The notes under the pieces: model-generated | Seen by the model: only the letters and a program-made list of their open reading frames with translations | The model's database searches: none | Told to the model about the DNA's origin: nothing | Made by a program: the position numbers and the translations under genes | Shown: piece after piece, positions 13,202 to 15,538 of the stretch | Layout: each line of letters begins with the position of its first letter | Numbering within the stretch: the first letter of the stretch is position 1 | NCBI GenBank assembly: GCA_964392465.1 | Contig: CAYMPC010000025.1 | Location: forward strand, 1 to 15,538 | Length of the DNA stretch: 15,538 bases | Direction: 5' to 3' | DNA from: JAAXVZ01 sp964392465 | Lineage (GTDB): Archaea > Nanobdellota > Nanobdellia > Woesearchaeales > GW2011-AR15

Positions 13202-14319
13202 AGAAATTGCTTATAGCCACAGATGGATTTCTGCCGAGATGGGATGGCATTTCAAGTTTTCTCAATGTCATGATCCCTTTAATTCAGGATTCATACAATC
13301 TCACTATTATTGCTCCTGATTTGGGAGAATTAAAGCATTCTTACAAAGCAAAAATAATAAGATTCAAGACTTTCAGGATGAAGCTCGCTGATAATTATTA
13401 TGCAAGCCTTGTCAATCCTATAAAAATGATAAGGGAGATAAAAAAAACAGATAGTGTATGGGTGCAATGCCTCGGCCCTATTGGAATATGGGCGATTATT
13501 CTTGCTAGGATCTACAAAAAAAAGATAATTATGTATAATCATATGCTTGAATGGGAAGTATATCCCCAGAGCCAGGGTTTTGAATTATTGAAAGTCCCTC
13601 TCAATATTTTAACAAAGAGATTTAGTATTCTTCTTTATAAAATGTGCAATGTCATTGTTGTTCCTTCAATAGAGCAGGCAGAACTATTAAATTTAATGGG
13701 AATAAAAAGTGAGAAAAAAATTGTCCATTTAGGTGTGGATATAAAAAAATATAAGCCTCCTATCAGTAAGGCAATTGCAAAGCAGGAGTTGGGAATTGAC
13801 CCTTCCAAATTTGTTGTAGGTTATGCAGGCAGAGTTAGTCTTGAAAAAGATTTAAGAACATTGCATAGGGCTTTCATTAGATTAATAAAAAAACATAATG
13901 ATGCAGTTCTCCTTATTGCAGGAGGAGGAAGAGAAGATCTTGAAAAATTATTTTTGAATAAAGAAAATGTCATATTAACAGGATTAAAAGATAATTTAGC
14001 TCCTTATTATCAGGCAATGGATGTCTATGTTCACCCTAGTTTAGTTGAAACTACTTCACTGACAACCATGGAAGCAATGTCAACTGGCTTGGCTGTTGTT
14101 GCAACACCAGTCGGCTTCATTAAAGAATATATTAATGATGGCGGCAATGGCCTGTTGTTCTCTAAAAAAAATTCTTATGTGTTGTTTCAGAGATTAGAAT
14201 ATCTAAAAGAAAACCCAGAACAAAGAGAAATACTAGGAAAAAAAGCAAGAGAGACTATTGTTGAGAATTATACATGGGAGAAGACATTGGAAGGACTAAA
14301 AAATGTTCTGGATGGGTAA
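13198..14319 (+). CDS. GT4-family glycosyltransferase
   Basis: A retaining GT-B glycosyltransferase of 373 residues, normal for the family. The N-terminal domain begins KKLLIATDGFLPRWDGISSF, the acceptor-side loop with GI/GG typical of GT4. The C-terminal domain has GYAGRVSLEKDLRTL (209-223) for binding the nucleotide diphosphate, and the E-x7-E signature at Glu284 and Glu292 (ETTSLTTME). There is no membrane-spanning segment, but the 130-150 region is hydrophobic and basic, as in peripheral membrane GTs. It overlaps the PIG-L gene by 4 nt and has no own promoter, so the two are likely made together. The expected job is to attach a sugar, probably GlcNAc, to a lipid or small acceptor, which PIG-L then deacetylates. 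The sugar and acceptor are inferred, not seen. Confidence 0.9.
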   Translation: MKKLLIATDGFLPRWDGISSFLNVMIPLIQDSYNLTIIAPDLGELKHSYKAKIIRFKTFRMKLADNYYASLVNPIKMIREIKKTDSVWVQCLGPIGIWAIILARIYKKKIIMYNHMLEWEVYPQSQGFELLKVPLNILTKRFSILLYKMCNVIVVPSIEQAELLNLMGIKSEKKIVHLGVDIKKYKPPISKAIAKQELGIDPSKFVVGYAGRVSLEKDLRTLHRAFIRLIKKHNDAVLLIAGGGREDLEKLFLNKENVILTGLKDNLAPYYQAMDVYVHPSLVETTSLTTMEAMSTGLAVVATPVGFIKEYINDGGNGLLFSKKNSYVLFQRLEYLKENPEQREILGKKARETIVENYTWEKTLEGLKNVLDG

Positions 14320-14347
14320 AAATAATTATATTTAAGAAACTCCTAAA

Positions 14348-14704
14348 TTAATATCTTTCTAAAACAGAAGAAATTTCTCCCATCAATTGAGCAACTTTCC
14401 TTAAGTCTCTCTCTAACTGTATATTTGAAATGTTTTCTTCTTTTTCTTCCTGTAAAATTTCTTTTAATTCATGAGAAAATTCATCAAGATAATGAAGATA
14501 ATCCTCAAGCTCTTTTTTTGTCAGCTCTTTCCCCCCCCTTAATCTGTCTTCTATATTTTTAAGGTTCTTTTTCTCATAGTCTTTTAATTTATATGCTCTT
14601 GATCCAACTTCTTTTAGGGATTCATCTTCTGGAAAATGACCATGATCTTCTCCTTTTTTAAGGCCATGCTGTGGCTGCTGTCCTGGATAATATCCTCCTG
14701 CCAT
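14348..14704 (-). CDS. Small helical protein, Gly/Gln/His-rich N-terminus
   Basis: A 118-residue protein I do not recognise. Residues 1-25 are disordered and rich in Gly, Gln, Pro, Tyr and His (MAGGYYPGQQPQHGLKKGED). The rest is highly charged and alpha-helical, with heptad-like spacing over about 45-115, suggesting a coiled coil or helical bundle. There is no signal peptide or membrane helix. The start is supported by a TATA box (14725-14735) centred about 26 nt upstream and no Shine-Dalgarno, a leaderless arrangement. A run of eight G (14538-14531 on this strand, codons for RGG) is striking in such AT-rich DNA and is a possible indel hotspot, but the frame is intact. It converges on the GT4 gene with 28 nt between stops. 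Confidence 0.75.
   Translation of the reverse strand: MAGGYYPGQQPQHGLKKGEDHGHFPEDESLKEVGSRAYKLKDYEKKNLKNIEDRLRGGKELTKKELEDYLHYLDEFSHELKEILQEEKEENISNIQLERDLRKVAQLMGEISSVLERY
14531..14538. repeat. Homopolymer run C8/G8
   Basis: Eight consecutive C on the plus strand, coding G8 in the small helical protein. It is unusual in this AT-rich window and prone to slippage. Confidence 0.9.
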
Positions 14705-14724
14705 AACTTATCTAAAGAAGTGTG

Positions 14725-14735
14725 TATATATATAG
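14725..14735 (-). promoter_or_regulatory. TATA promoter of small helical gene
   Basis: CTATATATATA on the minus strand, centred 26 nt before the ATG at 14704. It partly overlaps the stop region of the upstream membrane-protein gene. Confidence 0.5.
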
Positions 14736-14736
14736 T

Positions 14737-14904
14737 TTACTTTTCCTTGAGATATCTATTTATCAAAAAAGAAGATAGCCCTCCAAACCCTATAATTATC
14801 CAAAACAATAAATCTTTTATTTTTCCGAGAGCAAAAAAAACAAGATTAGCTATCAATAGGAGAATAATCAAGATAGAAATAGATTTAACAAAAGTTCTTT
14901 TCAT
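14737..14904 (-). CDS. 55-residue two-helix membrane protein
   Basis: A short but convincing frame from ATG (14904) to TAA (14739-14737). The product starts MKRTFVKS, then a hydrophobic helix (about 9-26, ISILIILLLIANLVFFAL), a short charged turn (GKIKD), a second hydrophobic helix (about 32-47) and a basic tail ending NRYLKEK. This hairpin topology with both ends positively charged predicts two membrane passes with N- and C-termini in the cytoplasm. A TATA-like TTTTATAGA (14935-14927) is about 26 nt upstream, giving a leaderless message. It is followed after 32 nt by the small helical gene on the same strand, so the two may be cotranscribed. The family is unknown. Confidence 0.65.
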   Translation of the reverse strand: MKRTFVKSISILIILLLIANLVFFALGKIKDLLFWIIIGFGGLSSFLINRYLKEK

Positions 14905-14961
14905 ATAATTAAGAAAATATTATATCTATAAAAAAAGTTCTAATTGTTAATATCAAAGAAA

Positions 14962-14973
14962 ACATATTTAAAT
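14962..14973 (+). promoter_or_regulatory. TATA promoter of MscS-like gene
   Basis: CATATTTAAATG about 40 nt before the ATG at 15007. Transcription start would be near 14994, just ahead of the Shine-Dalgarno. Confidence 0.45.
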
Positions 14974-14995
14974 GATTAGTTCTTGCTTTAAACTA

Positions 14996-15002
14996 GAGGT
15001 GG
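14996..15002 (+). promoter_or_regulatory. Shine-Dalgarno of MscS-like gene
   Basis: GAGGTGG lies 4 nt before the ATG at 15007, a strong site that supports the start. Confidence 0.65.
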
Positions 15003-15006
15003 AATT

Positions 15007-15503
15007 ATGTTTACAGATGAATTTTTGCAAAGTACTTATTATGGAAATACTGGACAAAGCTATATTATTGCTTTAATAATATTCATTTTGGGCACTGCTT
15101 TACTCTATCTTTTTAAATCAATTGTGTTAGCAAGATTAAAATATTTAGCGACAAAGACAAAAGGCACANNNNNNNNNNTGATATTCTTATTGCATTTATC
15201 CAAGATATACCTTGGATATTTTATATGTTCCTTGCTTTTTATGCTGCAGTAAGATTCCTGGTTCTTCCTGATGTTATTGATAAAGTAATTGCCAAGATGG
15301 CAACTATAATTATAATATTTTTTGTTATTAAAGCAATAAATAAAGTCATTAGTCATTTAATCGAAGAAGAGATAAAAAGAAGAAAAGAAACCTATTCTGG
15401 TAACCAAACCTCAAAAAAAATCAAATACAACAAAAATATTGGTTGGAATAGCAGCAATTCTAGCCGTTGCTGTAATTACCACAACTTTTATTTTAATTCC
15501 TGA
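15007..15503 (+). CDS. MscS-like membrane protein, gap-interrupted
   Basis: The 5' part (15007-15168) encodes an N-terminal segment with one membrane helix (SYIIALIIFILGTALLYLF) ending LKYLATKTKGT. After the N run, a different frame starting at 15180 continues DILIAFIQDIPWIFYMFLAF, then two further hydrophobic stretches and IKAINKVISHLIEEEIKRR. The two parts read like the 'TKT...DDILI' junction of MscS-type small-conductance mechanosensitive channels. The true gap would need to be 3n+2 bases (for example 8), not 10, to keep frame. The MscS beta domain is absent. After about 15387 the frame turns into unlikely sequence (Ser/Asn/Cys-rich) before a TGA at 15501-15503, whereas frame +1 looks coding. 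The channel assignment is tentative. Confidence 0.55.
15169..15178. other. Assembly gap (10 N)
   Basis: Ten N bases inside the MscS-like gene. Coding frames on the two sides differ by two, so the real gap length is probably not 10. Confidence 0.95.
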
Positions 15504-15538
15504 ACTTCGCTTCTGGAATTATTTAACCCCATCAACGG
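15376..15538 (+). CDS. Membrane-anchored reading frame, N-terminus unclear
   Basis: In frame +1 relative to the MscS-like gene, a stop at 15373-15375 is followed by 54 open codons to the window edge. The product reads KEEKKPILVTKPQKKSNTTK, then a hydrophobic helix (ILVGIAAILAVAVITTTFILIP) and ELRFWNYLTPST. There is no ATG, GTG or TTG suited as start before the helix. This looks like a basic cytoplasmic tail plus membrane anchor. It is either the continuation of the upstream gene after a one-base frameshift in the A-rich stretch at 15374-15390, or a different protein joined by misassembly. Confidence 0.5.

Noticed and set aside
13330..13542. Minus-strand frame inside the glycosyltransferase gene
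   Set aside because: It lies fully within a clear GT4 gene and has no start signals or recognisable content.
1..15538. CRISPR array, insertion sequence or rRNA gene
   Set aside because: No regularly spaced repeats, transposase motifs, terminal inverted repeats flanking a gene, or rRNA-like stretches were seen.

Overview
The window looks like a piece of an AT-rich archaeal genome, probably a small-genome DPANN-type lineage (Pacearchaeota/Woesearchaeota-like). That placement is inferred from gene content, small size and base composition; no marker here fixes the taxon. The archaeal assignment is firm: there is an exosome/proteasome/RNase P superoperon, an archaeal-type ProRS with a C-terminal Cys cluster, Rpo6, TATA-box promoters, many apparently leaderless genes, and a tRNA with bulge-helix-bulge introns. 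Two 10-N runs (11241-11250, 15169-15178) mark assembly gaps.

Layout. 1-520 (-): N-terminal part of a secreted protein with a repeated CxxC element. 631-1713 (+): RtcA, RNA 3'-phosphate cyclase. 1714-3705 (-): large proline-rich, helix-hairpin-helix, coiled-coil protein. 3809-5278 (-): ProRS. 5345-5812 (-): ICMT-like membrane methyltransferase. 5822-6564 (-): NAD kinase broken into two frames. 6604-10951 (-): the core operon, in transcription order rnp2/pop5, psmA, SBDS, rrp4, rrp41, rrp42, rpo6, with gaps of 2-32 nt or overlaps of 4-11 nt. 10952-11240: no gene seen. 11251-11548 (+): 3' part of an unrecognised gene cut by a gap. 11557-11704 (-): tRNA-Leu(UAG), which I resolve as three exons and two introns. 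11666-12355 (-): LAGLIDADG endonuclease whose reading frame runs into the tRNA and stops in its first intron. 12527-14319 (+): PIG-L deacetylase and GT4 glycosyltransferase overlapping by 4 nt. 14348-14904 (-): a small helical protein and a 55-residue two-helix membrane protein. 15007-end (+): an MscS-like membrane protein interrupted by the second gap, then a frame change into another membrane-anchored reading frame that runs off the window.

How it fits together. The central operon couples RNA decay and processing (Rrp4/41/42 exosome), tRNA 5' processing (RNase P protein), ribosome maturation (SBDS), protein degradation (proteasome alpha) and transcription (Rpo6). This is the archaeal exosome superoperon known from comparative genomics. 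Promoter-proximal genes mostly look leaderless (TATA centred about 26 nt before ATG). Internal operon genes use GGTGA-type Shine-Dalgarno sites, often lying across the upstream stop codon.

The most unusual locus is 11557-12355. Splicing out 27 nt after tRNA position 30 and 37 nt after position 37 gives a perfect 84-nt class II tRNA-Leu with a five-pair anticodon stem. A homing endonuclease gene lies immediately upstream and shares sequence with tRNA exon 1.
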